Source: MED-G105 sp038522945
GTDB taxonomy: Bacteria > Pseudomonadota > Alphaproteobacteria > Caulobacterales > Parvularculaceae
Length of the DNA: 64,000 nt
Direction of reading: 5' to 3'
Assembly (NCBI GenBank): GCA_038522945.1
Contig: JBCBJV010000002.1
Coordinates: forward strand, 248,001 to 312,000
Positions 53,923 to 62,731 of this stretch are shown here, piece after piece. A program made the position numbers and the translations under genes. Position 1 is the stretch's first letter. Each line of letters opens with the position of its first letter. Below the pieces are notes generated by a model. It was not told where the DNA came from. It did no database searches and saw nothing but the letters and a program-made list of their open reading frames with translations.

Positions 53923-54642
53923 ATGAATGGCGCTCGGGAAAGAAATCCTTACCTGACCGGACTGCTGGTGCTTATCGCACAGCTGGTCCTGTCAGCGTTT
54001 GTGCCGGCCTATGCAACGTATACGGTATTTTACTATCAGGACGGACGAACTCTCAACAGTATCGCTGATGCTGAGGCGCTGATTGCGTCCACAACGCCGG
54101 TGGCGGTGCAGACCCTGCCGCAGCTCAACATCGCTGAGGTAAGCACAAATGATGGCAATTTCCGGAGCAGCGTGACCCCTGTACCACTCTCGGTGCAGAG
54201 CAATTATGCGATCTTTGCCCAGGGGACTCTGCCCATCACCACGGCGGGTGACTATACTTTCAATATTTTTTCCGATGACGGATTTTCCCTACGCATCAAT
54301 GGCGCGGAAGTGGCGGTCCATGATCGCCCCCGCGCACCGCGGAGTTCGACTGAATCCAGCATTTACCTTCCGCTTGGGTCTCACGATATCGAAGTCGTTT
54401 ATTATGAGCGGACCGGGCGGGCTGTGCTTGAGGTGAGCCACGCTCTCGGCAATTTTTCCAACTTTAACGCTTCGGCCTTTGCTCTCACCACCAGTTCGGC
54501 GCCGGAGCCAAGCCAATGGGCATTGATGATTGTGTCATTTATTTTGGTAGGGTGGCGCAGGAAGACCCTGAAAACTGGTCGACGTCAGGCGGAACCGGAA
54601 GTCCTCTCCAGCTTCAAGATAGCATCAAGCCCCGCCTTATAG
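53923..54642 (+). CDS. PA14-domain protein with PEP-CTERM-like tail
   Basis: 239 aa. Signal peptide (LTGLLVLIAQLVLSAFVPAYA), then a PA14-like beta domain (TTAGDYTFNIFSDDGFSLRINGAEVAVHD, YLPLGSHDIEVVYYERTGRA) that often binds glycans. Near the C-terminus, SAPEPSQWALMIVSFILVGW followed by RRK resembles the PEPxxWA sorting signal (PEP, TM, basic). Unusually, about 25 residues follow the basic cluster, and the 3' end overlaps the convergent epimerase gene by 58 bases. No exosortase gene is in the window. Confidence 0.75.
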   Translation: MNGARERNPYLTGLLVLIAQLVLSAFVPAYATYTVFYYQDGRTLNSIADAEALIASTTPVAVQTLPQLNIAEVSTNDGNFRSSVTPVPLSVQSNYAIFAQGTLPITTAGDYTFNIFSDDGFSLRINGAEVAVHDRPRAPRSSTESSIYLPLGSHDIEVVYYERTGRAVLEVSHALGNFSNFNASAFALTTSSAPEPSQWALMIVSFILVGWRRKTLKTGRRQAEPEVLSSFKIASSPAL

Positions 54643-55484
54643 TCCGGGTAGGTGAGTTTAAGACCGAGGGCCTCTTTCATGCGAGCATTGCTGACACGTT
54701 TGCTCTCAGAGTAAAAACTCCGGCCCATTTCAGATAGCTCTGCGTCTTCAATCGGGATGAGCGGCGGCGCGTCGACACCAAGCAATTGGCAGGCGTACTC
54801 CGTCACGTCTTGGGGCGGCGCCGGTAAGTCATCGGCAATATTAAATAGATCGCCTGCGGATGGATTGTTCAAGCTGGCATGGAGGGCGCTGGCAATATCG
54901 TCCACATGAGCGCGGCTGAAGACCTGGCCTTCCTTGTAAATGCGCTTGGCGGTGCCGGCGCGCACGCTATCAAGCGCTGACCGACCCGGTCCGTAAATGC
55001 CCGGGAGGCGAAAGATCACAATGGGGAGATCGAACTCTACGCCGAAAGCGGCCCAGTCCGCTTCGGCCCGCACTCGCGCTTTGCCGCGATTTGTCGTGGG
55101 CTTAAGCAGGCTGTCCTCGTCGACCCACGCCCCATCGTGGTCGCCATAGACGCCGTTTGACGAGAGGTATCCTATCCACTTCAGGTTTTCGCGAGCGGCG
55201 ATCACCGCTTCTCGGGCAGCGCGATAGGCGGGGCAACCGTCTTTGTCCGGGCCGGTGGAGATGAGCACAGCCGATGCCTCAGAAAAGGCCTCTTGCCCAA
55301 GTGTTTCGCCTCCCCAGATGATGGGGTTGATTCCAACCTGCTTTAACTTTTCTGCTTTGTCATGCGACCGGGTCGTCCCCGTTATCGTCCAGCCCTGTGG
55401 CTCAAGACGACGGGCGAGGGCGGCAGCAGTGTAGCCATAACCAAGGCACAAGAGGTGAGTTGACGTGGTCGGATTTGACGGCAT
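54585..55484 (-). CDS. NAD(P)-dependent epimerase/dehydratase-like protein (YeeZ-type)
   Basis: 299 aa. Extended-SDR Rossmann fold: LLCLGYGYTAAALARRL at the N-terminus, YLSSNGVYGDHDGAWVDE, the FRLPGIYGPGRSALD segment and RAHVDDIASALHASL. The canonical Tyr-X3-Lys is not evident, as in other YeeZ-like members. Substrate unknown. Its 3' end overlaps the PA14 gene. Confidence 0.88.
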   Translation of the reverse strand: MPSNPTTSTHLLCLGYGYTAAALARRLEPQGWTITGTTRSHDKAEKLKQVGINPIIWGGETLGQEAFSEASAVLISTGPDKDGCPAYRAAREAVIAARENLKWIGYLSSNGVYGDHDGAWVDEDSLLKPTTNRGKARVRAEADWAAFGVEFDLPIVIFRLPGIYGPGRSALDSVRAGTAKRIYKEGQVFSRAHVDDIASALHASLNNPSAGDLFNIADDLPAPPQDVTEYACQLLGVDAPPLIPIEDAELSEMGRSFYSESKRVSNARMKEALGLKLTYPDYKAGLDAILKLERTSGSA

Positions 55485-55547
55485 GGTGCGAGCTTAACGA
55501 GACAGCGCGCGGATCGATAGAGCGACAAAGATGAAAGAGGACGAACG

Positions 55548-56036
55548 GTGGTAAAAATTCTTAGAGTGTGCCAGGCCCAGTTGGGGAAAGTTGGCATGGT
55601 GGTCGCAATTGCGACAGTGGCCCTGACCGTCGAGGCGACTGCCGCGACGATTGCCGGCGTCTATAACACCGGACTTTCTGATGTCGATGAAGATGAGACC
55701 GGCACGCTCGATATTCGCTTCCATCCGTGCAAGGACGAGCCAGACGAGACGTGTGGCACGGTTGAAGCGGCGAATAACCCCTCCAATCCCGACGCGCCGG
55801 ATGTCCTGCCGGATGGCTCCCCCCTTGTTGGCTTTACCATGATCAAAGGGCTTGTAGACAAGGGCGACGGAAAGTTCCGCAAAGGGAAAATAAATGCGAT
55901 CGATGAGTCCTTCGATAAAGGCAAAATGGTCTGGTATGATGTGAAAATCGATGACGAAGCTAGCCAGTTAAAAGTCAAGGGGTGCGTTAGGTTCATCTGC
56001 CCACGCACCATGTATTGGCAGAAGATCAGCGACTGA
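55548..56036 (+). CDS. DUF2147 family exported protein
   Basis: 162 aa. GTG start with agagg 7 bases before. Signal peptide (GMVVAIATVALTVEATAA), then the DUF2147 pattern: IAGVYNTGLSDVDE, LDIRFHPCKDEPDETCGTV, PLVGFTMIKGLVDKGDGKFRKGKI and RFICPRTMYWQKI. The family is of unknown function and periplasmic. Confidence 0.9.
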   Translation: MVKILRVCQAQLGKVGMVVAIATVALTVEATAATIAGVYNTGLSDVDEDETGTLDIRFHPCKDEPDETCGTVEAANNPSNPDAPDVLPDGSPLVGFTMIKGLVDKGDGKFRKGKINAIDESFDKGKMVWYDVKIDDEASQLKVKGCVRFICPRTMYWQKISD

Positions 56037-56082
56037 AAATACCCCCGATCAACCATGCAAGGGCGAGCCTTGCCAATGATAA

Positions 56083-56622
56083 ATGCGAGTATTTATTGGG
56101 ATCGACATGCCGGAGGAGGTTGCCGACCGGCTCATGGCGATGCAACAGGGGCTGGACGGCGCGCGCTGGGTGCCGTTTGACAATTTCCACTTAACATTGG
56201 CCTTTATCGGCGACGTTGATCCGCCTGACTTGCGCGATATTAATGAAGCTCTAAGTACCATTGATCAGCAACCGTTTGATCTTGAGCTGAACGGCGTGGG
56301 TCATTTCGGCGATCGAAAGCCTCACTGCGTGTGGGCTGGTCTTCGCGATACGCCGGACCTGACAATTCTGCAGTCAAGCATAGTGACTGCGCTCGGACGG
56401 TTTGGGATCGCCCTCGATCGGCGCAAGTTCAAGCCTCATGTGACGCTCGGGTATTTGAAAGGGTTAAGCCAGGAAGAGGTTGAGCAGTGGCGGATTGCCC
56501 ATGCCCTGGCATCAGAGCGACCGTTCCCTGTGACCGAGTTTCATCTGTACCGATCACACATGGGTCGAGCCGGATCGGTCTATGAGATCTTGGAAACCTA
56601 TCCGCTTTCGTTTTCCAGATGA
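56083..56622 (+). CDS. thpR: RNA 2',3'-cyclic phosphodiesterase
   Basis: 179 aa. 2H phosphoesterase (LigT/ThpR family) that opens 2',3'-cyclic phosphates. Both catalytic HXTX motifs are visible: NFHLTLAFIG and KFKPHVTLGYLK. The N-terminus MRVFIGIDMPEEVAD is family-typical. The 3' end overlaps the convergent phosphatase gene by 25 bases. Confidence 0.95.
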   Translation: MRVFIGIDMPEEVADRLMAMQQGLDGARWVPFDNFHLTLAFIGDVDPPDLRDINEALSTIDQQPFDLELNGVGHFGDRKPHCVWAGLRDTPDLTILQSSIVTALGRFGIALDRRKFKPHVTLGYLKGLSQEEVEQWRIAHALASERPFPVTEFHLYRSHMGRAGSVYEILETYPLSFSR

Positions 56623-57062
56623 TCTAGAAATCCTGCCGCGCCGCTTTCCACCAGATCCAAAACGCGTTCAAACCCATCCGTACCCCCATAATAGGGGTCC
56701 GGCATTTCGCGGGTCTCTTCCGGGGAAAAATCAAGATACAAGCGGATGTCGCATTCGCGATTCGGCGGAGCCATGGCCAAGAGATCGCTCTGGTTCCGCA
56801 AGTCCATGGCGAGCAGATAATCGAACTCGTAGAAGTCAGAAAAATCCACCTGCCGCGCCCGTTGCGGTGTTAGGTCGTAGCCTCGACGCTTAGCGGTATC
56901 GATCATGCGCTGGTCAGGTTGCTCGCCTTCATGCCATCCGCCGGTACCCGCTGAATCGACGTGCACGCGCAAGCCCCGTGACCTCGCCATGGCTTCAAGG
57001 ACGCCCTGCGCCGCAGGGGAACGACAAATATTGCCGAGGCAGATAATTAGAACTCGTTTCAT
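56598..57062 (-). CDS. Low-molecular-weight protein tyrosine phosphatase
   Basis: 154 aa. The catalytic loop is CLGNICRSP (CX5R-S) directly after the start MKRVLIICLGN, and the general-acid loop is MPDPYYGG. The frame open upstream to 57137 lacks family similarity. The downstream end overlaps thpR tail to tail. Confidence 0.95.
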   Translation of the reverse strand: MKRVLIICLGNICRSPAAQGVLEAMARSRGLRVHVDSAGTGGWHEGEQPDQRMIDTAKRRGYDLTPQRARQVDFSDFYEFDYLLAMDLRNQSDLLAMAPPNRECDIRLYLDFSPEETREMPDPYYGGTDGFERVLDLVESGAAGFLDHLENESG

Positions 57063-57190
57063 TGACTGGGCCAGTTTGAACGTCGGGTCAGTGCGATTGA
57101 ACGCGATCACCATGGCGTGATTGCCGGCCCATATCAATTCCGCCTCTGAAGAGTGTGGTTGTCATTGTGGGGTGGCCCATAGAAAGTGAG

Positions 57191-57273
57191 CCCTGCGCCT
57201 CTGGCGCGTTTTTGAAACCCCTGCGCCTCTGGCGCGTTTTTGAAACCCCTGCGCCTCTGGCGCGTTTTGAAAC
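57191..57273 (+). repeat. Three tandem 28-base units, each a terminator-like hairpin
   Basis: Units at 57191-57218, 57219-57246 and 57247-57273 (the last is one T shorter) are otherwise identical. Each contains gcgcc-tct-ggcgc followed by g and a run of T, then gaaac. Thus three iterated hairpin-plus-T elements lie just upstream of the DUF1993 gene. Confidence 0.9.
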
Positions 57274-57297
57274 CAGCAAACTGGAGACACCCGTTTC

Positions 57298-57813
57298 ATG
57301 TCGATGTCCGAACCGATTTCACAGCTCGCCAACGGCGCGTTTAGCCAAATGTTTGATGCCATGGAAAATATTCTTCAGAAAGCGGAGGATCATGCCCGCG
57401 CCCAGGATCTGGACGAAGGCGTCATGCTCGCCTGGCGATTGACCCCGGACATGTTCCCAATGGCACGCCAGATTCAGATTGCCTGTGACGTACCTGCCCG
57501 CGGTCTCAGCCGGTTGGCGAATGCGGACTTGCCAAGTTTTGAAGATACTGAATCGGACTTTGCAGGGCTGAAGGCGCGGGTGGCCAAGGCGCGCGACCAT
57601 ATCAATGGCCTTGATGTGGTAGCGATCCTCGCCGACCCCGAAGGGACGGTCGTCGTGCCTCTGCGCGGTGAGGACGTCACCATGCCGCGGCAGCTGTTCC
57701 TGTCGCAGTTCATCATGCCGAACCTCTATTTCCATGTCTCGACGGCCTATGCCATTTTGCGCACCATGGGAGTTCAACTGGGTAAGGGAGATTTTCTCGC
57801 CCGGTCATTGTAA
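57298..57813 (+). CDS. DUF1993 family protein
   Basis: 171 aa. Matches DUF1993, a DinB-like four-helix family: LANGAFSQMFDAMENILQKA, RLTPDMFPMARQIQIACD, RGLSRLANADLP and QFIMPNLYFHVSTAYAILRTMGV. The conserved HVSTAYAILR segment is present. Function unknown; the family is thought to be cytoplasmic. Start has ggag 12 bases upstream. Downstream cobB begins 29 bases later. Confidence 0.9.
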   Translation: MSMSEPISQLANGAFSQMFDAMENILQKAEDHARAQDLDEGVMLAWRLTPDMFPMARQIQIACDVPARGLSRLANADLPSFEDTESDFAGLKARVAKARDHINGLDVVAILADPEGTVVVPLRGEDVTMPRQLFLSQFIMPNLYFHVSTAYAILRTMGVQLGKGDFLARSL

Positions 57814-57842
57814 CTCCGCCCCAAATCTGGAATGCGGCCTAC

Positions 57843-58556
57843 ATGAAGTACCAATCCATCTTGATACTGACGGGATCAGGAATTTCAGCAGAGTCCGGCG
57901 TCGCGACTTTTCGTGACCCGGACGGTGTCTGGGCGAAGTATGATTACCGCGAAGTTGCAACGCCGGAAGGTTATGCAGCGAACCCGGCGCTGGTGCATGA
58001 GTTTTATAATGCCCGCCGGAAGGGGCTGGTGTCAGTCGAGCCAAACCCAGCCCACAACGCATTGGCCAACTTGGAAATGACCATGGGGCGCCGAGGCGGC
58101 ACCATAACTTTGGTCACCCAAAACGTCGACAATTTGCACGAAAGGGCCGGATCTAAATCAGTGATCCATATGCATGGGGAGCTGACAAAAGTGACGTGTA
58201 CCTCATGCGGTGCCGTTGCTCATTGTGACGAAGAGATTTCTGTGGAAACCAAGTGCGAGGCTTGTGGCGAGATCGGCACTATGCGTCCTGATATCGTCTG
58301 GTTTGGGGAAATGCCAAAGTTCCTTGATGAAATTGGCGCGGCGCTTTTATCCGCGGACGTCTTTGTTTCAATCGGTACGTCCGGCTCGGTCTACCCGGCG
58401 GCAGGCTATGTTTTCGAAGCTGAGGCGAGGGGCATCCCGTGTGTTGAGCTTAATCTTGAACCGTCGGAGAATGCGGCGAGTTTTTCTGAGGCGCGTTACG
58501 GCAAGGCCGGTAAAATTGTGCCGCAGTGGGTCAGTGAAGTGTTAGGGGACCAATAG
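57843..58556 (+). CDS. cobB: NAD-dependent protein deacylase (sirtuin)
   Basis: 237 aa. Removes acyl groups from lysines using NAD. Seen: LTGSGISAESGVATFRDPDG, TQNVDNLHERAG, the catalytic His in HMHGEL, zinc ligands CTSC and CEAC, and FGEMPKFLDE. YDYR near residue 40 fits the YXXR acid-binding pair of desuccinylase-type sirtuins, suggesting activity on succinyl- or malonyl-lysine as well as acetyl-lysine. Confidence 0.96.
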   Translation: MKYQSILILTGSGISAESGVATFRDPDGVWAKYDYREVATPEGYAANPALVHEFYNARRKGLVSVEPNPAHNALANLEMTMGRRGGTITLVTQNVDNLHERAGSKSVIHMHGELTKVTCTSCGAVAHCDEEISVETKCEACGEIGTMRPDIVWFGEMPKFLDEIGAALLSADVFVSIGTSGSVYPAAGYVFEAEARGIPCVELNLEPSENAASFSEARYGKAGKIVPQWVSEVLGDQ

Positions 58557-58559
58557 CTT

Positions 58560-59015
58560 ATGTCGCGCCCGATCGTGCCGCCGCCAGTGATTGGCATCGC
58601 TTTTGGGGCGGCAATGCTATTTGTCCAACGAGGACTTCCGCAATTTCAGTTGGATGTGCCTGGCGGCCGAATTGCGGCCATCATTGTTGCTGTCATTGGT
58701 CTCAGCATCGAAGTCGCAGCAGTCGGTCATTTCTTCCGGCGCAAGACAACCATTAACCCCCTCGCACCAGACAAGACCCAGCATCTTGTTGTCGAAGGGC
58801 TTTATAGAGTCACGCGAAATCCAATGTATTTAGGGATGGCGATCCTGCTCACAGGATGGGCACTCTGGCTCGGTAACCCAATCAATATTGCCTTTGTCGC
58901 TTTGTTCGTTGTGGTTCTGACAGAACTCCAGATCAAACCGGAGGAAAGGGCGCTGGAGGCCAAATTCGGTGAGTCGTACCGGGACTATTGTCAACGCGTC
59001 CGGCGGTGGGTTTAG
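58560..59015 (+). CDS. Isoprenylcysteine carboxyl methyltransferase-family protein
   Basis: 151 aa. Four-TM small methyltransferase: TMs at about 8-25, 33-52, 93-110 and 114-130, with GLYRVTRNPMYLGMAILLTGWAL and the C-terminal EERALEAKFGESYRDYCQRVRRW characteristic of the ICMT/PEMT-like family. Starts 3 bases after the sirtuin stop, so cotranscribed. Substrate is unknown; a small lipid or isoprenoid acceptor is plausible. Confidence 0.9.
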   Translation: MSRPIVPPPVIGIAFGAAMLFVQRGLPQFQLDVPGGRIAAIIVAVIGLSIEVAAVGHFFRRKTTINPLAPDKTQHLVVEGLYRVTRNPMYLGMAILLTGWALWLGNPINIAFVALFVVVLTELQIKPEERALEAKFGESYRDYCQRVRRWV

Positions 59016-59190
59016 CGACTTCAAATCGACGACTTCTAAATCAATTTTTCATTGCAGAAACAAAACAATCGTTTTTGGTATTCGTTTTTAGAGATTTTGC
59101 TCACTAATGATTTAATTACCTAATTAAGAAAGCCTTTGTTTCCCCTTTTTTGATCGAATGCTCTCAAGGCTTGGAGCTAATCGCTGAGCT

Positions 59191-60456
59191 ATGAACCGAC
59201 TTGTCCAATCCAGTGATGGCAACATCGCGATTCTGTTCGCATTCTTGTTACCCATTCTTATGGCGACAACAGGCGCCGCAATTGATTTCTGGCGCGTGAA
59301 CAACTCAAAGGCCGGGCTTCAGGAGATCGCGGACACAGCGGCAATTGCAGGTGCGCGTGAATACGTCTTAATGGGCAAGCGGCCTAACGTCAGCAATCAC
59401 AAATCTCAAAATAGTATTCCTGAGAATGTCGCCAAGGCGCGCGCTAATCAGCTCCTTGATGGAAGCTCAATCAGTGGCGTGACCGTCGTGACGTCTTCAT
59501 CGGACACAAATCGGTCCGTGACGGTTGATCTGGAGCAGTCAATTAAGACGTCATTCCTCACAAGCATGTTCAGGGACTCCTTCACCGTGGGCGTCAAGGC
59601 TTCGGCATCAAGCCGCGAAAACGCGAGTCTCTGCGTTGTTACGTTGAACCCGAGCAAAGACAACAGCCTCTTGTTGAAGGACAGCGGAATTCTGACCGGG
59701 GCTGCATGTGCAATTCATGTCAATTCCACAGCCACAAACGCGCTCGGCGTGATAAACAGCGCTACATTGACGACGGCAGGTGCTTGCACGAGCGGTGGCT
59801 ATGATGGTCCTGACGGAAACTATTCTCCGCCGCCCACGACGGATTGCCCGGTTCGGGAAGATCCATTGAGCCAACGTGTCATTCCCGCTGCCGGTGTCTG
59901 TAGCGGTGCGACCACGGATTTGAAGATCAACAAAACAACCACGCTGTCGCCTAATACATATTGTGGAATCATCAGACTAAATGGAAACGCTAAGGTAACT
60001 CTTGATCCAGGTACGTATCATTTTATTGACGCGGAACTGAATGTCTCCGGTAACGCAGAATTATCTGGTTCCGGCGTCACACTGGTTTTCCATGGCACTG
60101 GATCGCGTTTCATGTTCACCGGGTCGTCATTGGTCGACCTTGAGGCACCGGACTCTGGCGTAATGGCGGGATTGCTTGTCGCCCAGAACCGTAATGTCAG
60201 TGACGAGCCGGTATTTGAAATCAAGAGCAAGGACGTCGACCAGCTTGTAGGGACCATCTACTTGCCCAAAGGTAAACTCTTGATCGATACAAACAACAAA
60301 GTCGCGGAAGCGTCCGCGTTCACCGCAATCATCGCCGATGAACTGTGGGTCCATAAATCAGCGAACCTCGTCATTAATTCCGATTACGAAGCAACAACGG
60401 TTCCCTTGCCCGCAGGTCTTGCCGGCAGTGCCGGCATGGTGACCTTGCGGGAGTGA
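59191..60456 (+). CDS. TadG-like pilus-assembly-type protein
   Basis: 421 aa. The N-terminus (SSDGNIAILFAFLLPILMATTGAAIDFWRV) is the TadE/TadG class pattern with one TM. Residues about 30-130 are the TadG-like region with the disulphide-less pseudo-pilin extension, and the C-terminal ~250 residues form a repetitive Ser/Thr/Asn-rich beta-helix-like part (TTTLSPNTYCGIIRLNGNAK, LNVSGNAELSGSGVTLVF). No tad/cpa cluster is nearby. Likely an envelope or secreted protein anchored by its TM. Confidence 0.85.
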   Translation: MNRLVQSSDGNIAILFAFLLPILMATTGAAIDFWRVNNSKAGLQEIADTAAIAGAREYVLMGKRPNVSNHKSQNSIPENVAKARANQLLDGSSISGVTVVTSSSDTNRSVTVDLEQSIKTSFLTSMFRDSFTVGVKASASSRENASLCVVTLNPSKDNSLLLKDSGILTGAACAIHVNSTATNALGVINSATLTTAGACTSGGYDGPDGNYSPPPTTDCPVREDPLSQRVIPAAGVCSGATTDLKINKTTTLSPNTYCGIIRLNGNAKVTLDPGTYHFIDAELNVSGNAELSGSGVTLVFHGTGSRFMFTGSSLVDLEAPDSGVMAGLLVAQNRNVSDEPVFEIKSKDVDQLVGTIYLPKGKLLIDTNNKVAEASAFTAIIADELWVHKSANLVINSDYEATTVPLPAGLAGSAGMVTLRE

Positions 60457-60464
60457 TTACGAAC

Positions 60465-61388
60465 CTACGCAGCAGGAGCGGCACTCGCGTCGATGGTCTG
60501 GGATCGTGCTTCGCGGTCGGCTTTCTTCATCGCCTTCTGGAGCTTTTCAAAAGCGCGGACTTCGATCTGGCGCACGCGCTCCCGTGAGACGTTGTAGACC
60601 TGGCTCAGCTCCTCCAGCGTCGACGGATTGTCTTTCAGTCGACGCTCAGTGAGAATGTGCTGCTCGCGTTCATTCAGGGTACCGAGGGCTTCCTGAAGGA
60701 GTTGCATGCGCATGTCATGCTCGTCTTCCACAGCGAGCTTTTGTTCCGGATTGACCGCGTTATCGTCAACGAGCCAGTCCTGCCATTCGCCGCCGCCTTC
60801 TTCGCCTTTGCCGAGTGGCGCGTTCAAAGAGGCCTCGCCGCCGGACATCCGACGGTTCATGGAGATGACGTCGTCTTCGGAAACGCCCAGCTTGGTGGCG
60901 ATATGCTCGACCTGATCCGGATGCAGATCACCATCATCGACGGCGTCGATCTGACCTTTGATCTTGCGCAGATTGAAGAAGAGTTTCTTCTGAGCTGCGG
61001 TCGTACCGATTTTGACCAAGCTCCAGGAGCGCAAGATGTACTCTTGAATTGAGGCCCGGATCCACCACATCGCGTAAGTAGCAAGGCGAAAGCCTTTCTC
61101 TGGATCAAACCGCTTCACTGCCTGCATCAAGCCGACATTGCCCTCGGAGATAACTTCACCGATGGGCAGGCCATAGCCTCGGTAGCCCATGGCGATTTTT
61201 GCCACGAGACGGAGGTGACTGGTGATGAGTTTCTGGGCCGCATTTGGATCTTCATGCTCCAAGAAGCGCTTGGCGAGCATGTATTCCTCATCTTTTTCCA
61301 GCATCGGAAACTTCCGTATTTCCGATAAATAGCGGGATAGCGAACCCTCCGGCGTCAATGACGGCGCCGTTACAATATCTTTGGCCAT
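60465..61388 (-). CDS. rpoH: RNA polymerase sigma-32 (heat-shock sigma factor)
   Basis: 307 aa. Sigma-70 family, RpoH type. Seen: region 2 LRLVAKIAMGYRGYGLPIGEV and FRLATYAMWWIRASIQEYILRSWSLVK, the RpoH box QKKLFFNLRK, and region 4 LSQVYNVSRERVRQIEVRAFEKL. ATG 61388 has aaggaa upstream. Neighbouring rluD is a common alphaproteobacterial arrangement. Heat-shock regulation of the leader is not visible. Confidence 0.98.
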   Translation of the reverse strand: MAKDIVTAPSLTPEGSLSRYLSEIRKFPMLEKDEEYMLAKRFLEHEDPNAAQKLITSHLRLVAKIAMGYRGYGLPIGEVISEGNVGLMQAVKRFDPEKGFRLATYAMWWIRASIQEYILRSWSLVKIGTTAAQKKLFFNLRKIKGQIDAVDDGDLHPDQVEHIATKLGVSEDDVISMNRRMSGGEASLNAPLGKGEEGGGEWQDWLVDDNAVNPEQKLAVEDEHDMRMQLLQEALGTLNEREQHILTERRLKDNPSTLEELSQVYNVSRERVRQIEVRAFEKLQKAMKKADREARSQTIDASAAPAA

Positions 61389-61612
61389 AATTTCCTTAAG
61401 ACCCCTCTATGAGCGAGCCCCACACCTGCTCGAGGTTGGATATGGGGAGGGTTGAACAAATTTCAAGGACGTCTGGTGTACGCCCCCAACGCTATCGCGG
61501 ATGGGGCTCTGCGTCAGCTAGCAAGGGGCCCGTTGTCACACTCTCGTGACGCTAAGTGACATTCTGGGAAACCCCTCGCGCGGCAGTCGGTGCATCAAAA
61601 GAGGCGAGCTGA

Positions 61613-62692
61613 TCAAAGCTCCTGCAACGCCTCCTGGAGCCTGCGGAAATCCTTTGGTGGTTCTGCAGTAAACAGAAGCTCCTCACCGGTTGTGGGGTGC
61701 AAAAACCCCAATTCGCGGGCATGGAGCGCCTGCCGTCGGAACGTGCCAGCAATATGAACGGCCCGACCCGCCGCCCGACCTGCCGCATCGTCTTCTTCAA
61801 TGTCTGAGGCCTTCACACCAGGCAAACCGGGCCCGCGGCCGTAGGTGGGATCGCCAATCAGAGGATGTCCGATATGGCTCATATGGACCCGGATCTGGTG
61901 GGTGCGACCGGTTTCAAGACGACATTCCACAAGGCTCGCGACGGCATCTCCCGGCAGTTTGGCGTGCCCGCGACCGTAAAATTCCAGGATCTTGTAGTGG
62001 GTCACCGCATGGCGTTGATCCGTTCGCGTACTGTCCGGACCCACCACCCCCATCTTCTTTCGATCGCCACCAAGCCGAGCGAGCGACGCTTCAATCGTAC
62101 CGACCGACGGCCGGGGGGCGCCGACAACAATCGCGTAATACGCCCGCTCGATATCGTGCTTTGCAAAGGCCTTGGTCAGCACCTGATGGGCCCGGTCGGT
62201 TTTCGCCACCACCATGACGCCGGAGGTTTCCTTGTCGAGGCGGTGGACAATGCCAGGGCGCGCAACCCCGCCAATGCCGGACAGCGTTTCGCCGCAATGG
62301 GCAATCAGGGCATTGACCAAAGTACCTGACCAGTTTCCGGCGGCCGGGTGCACCACCAGCCCCGCGGGTTTGACGATGACAATCAACTGGTCATCTTCGT
62401 AAAGCACATTAAGCGGAATGTTCTGAGGTTTCGGGGCGGCAGGCGTCACGGCCGGCACTTCCAGCCGATACGTCTCGCCCTCGCGGATCTTCCACGAGGG
62501 ATCGGTGAAAACTGTCCCATCCCGGGACAGTTGCCCGTCTTCGATCAGGGCCTTCAAGCGCGACCGGGTCAGCGACGCAATTTCATCTGACAACCATTTG
62601 TCAAGCCTTGTTCCGCTATGATCAGCGTTAACGAGGAATTCAAGGGCCGCCTGCGGGGGCAATTCGTTGGGGTCGTCGAGCAAGTCGTCCAT
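61613..62692 (-). CDS. rluD: Pseudouridine synthase, RluD family
   Basis: 359 aa. S4 domain (SGTRLDKWLSDEIASLTRSRLKALIEDG) then the RsuA/RluA catalytic domain with the catalytic Asp in GIVHRLDKETSGVMVVAKT and RTHQIRVHMSHIGHPLIGDPTYG. Modifies U1911/1915/1917 of 23S rRNA. The ATG at 62692 (MDDLLDDPNELPP) is used; the upstream frame has no family similarity. Divergent, 39 bases from the next gene. Confidence 0.96.
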   Translation of the reverse strand: MDDLLDDPNELPPQAALEFLVNADHSGTRLDKWLSDEIASLTRSRLKALIEDGQLSRDGTVFTDPSWKIREGETYRLEVPAVTPAAPKPQNIPLNVLYEDDQLIVIVKPAGLVVHPAAGNWSGTLVNALIAHCGETLSGIGGVARPGIVHRLDKETSGVMVVAKTDRAHQVLTKAFAKHDIERAYYAIVVGAPRPSVGTIEASLARLGGDRKKMGVVGPDSTRTDQRHAVTHYKILEFYGRGHAKLPGDAVASLVECRLETGRTHQIRVHMSHIGHPLIGDPTYGRGPGLPGVKASDIEEDDAAGRAAGRAVHIAGTFRRQALHARELGFLHPTTGEELLFTAEPPKDFRRLQEALQEL

Positions 62693-62731
62693 GGCAAACC
62701 AGCCGATGTCATGGGTTACGAGAGGTGTCAA

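Noticed and set aside
57191..57273. CRISPR-like repeat of 28 bases
   Set aside because: The three units abut directly with no spacers, and each is a hairpin with a T-run; no cas genes are present.
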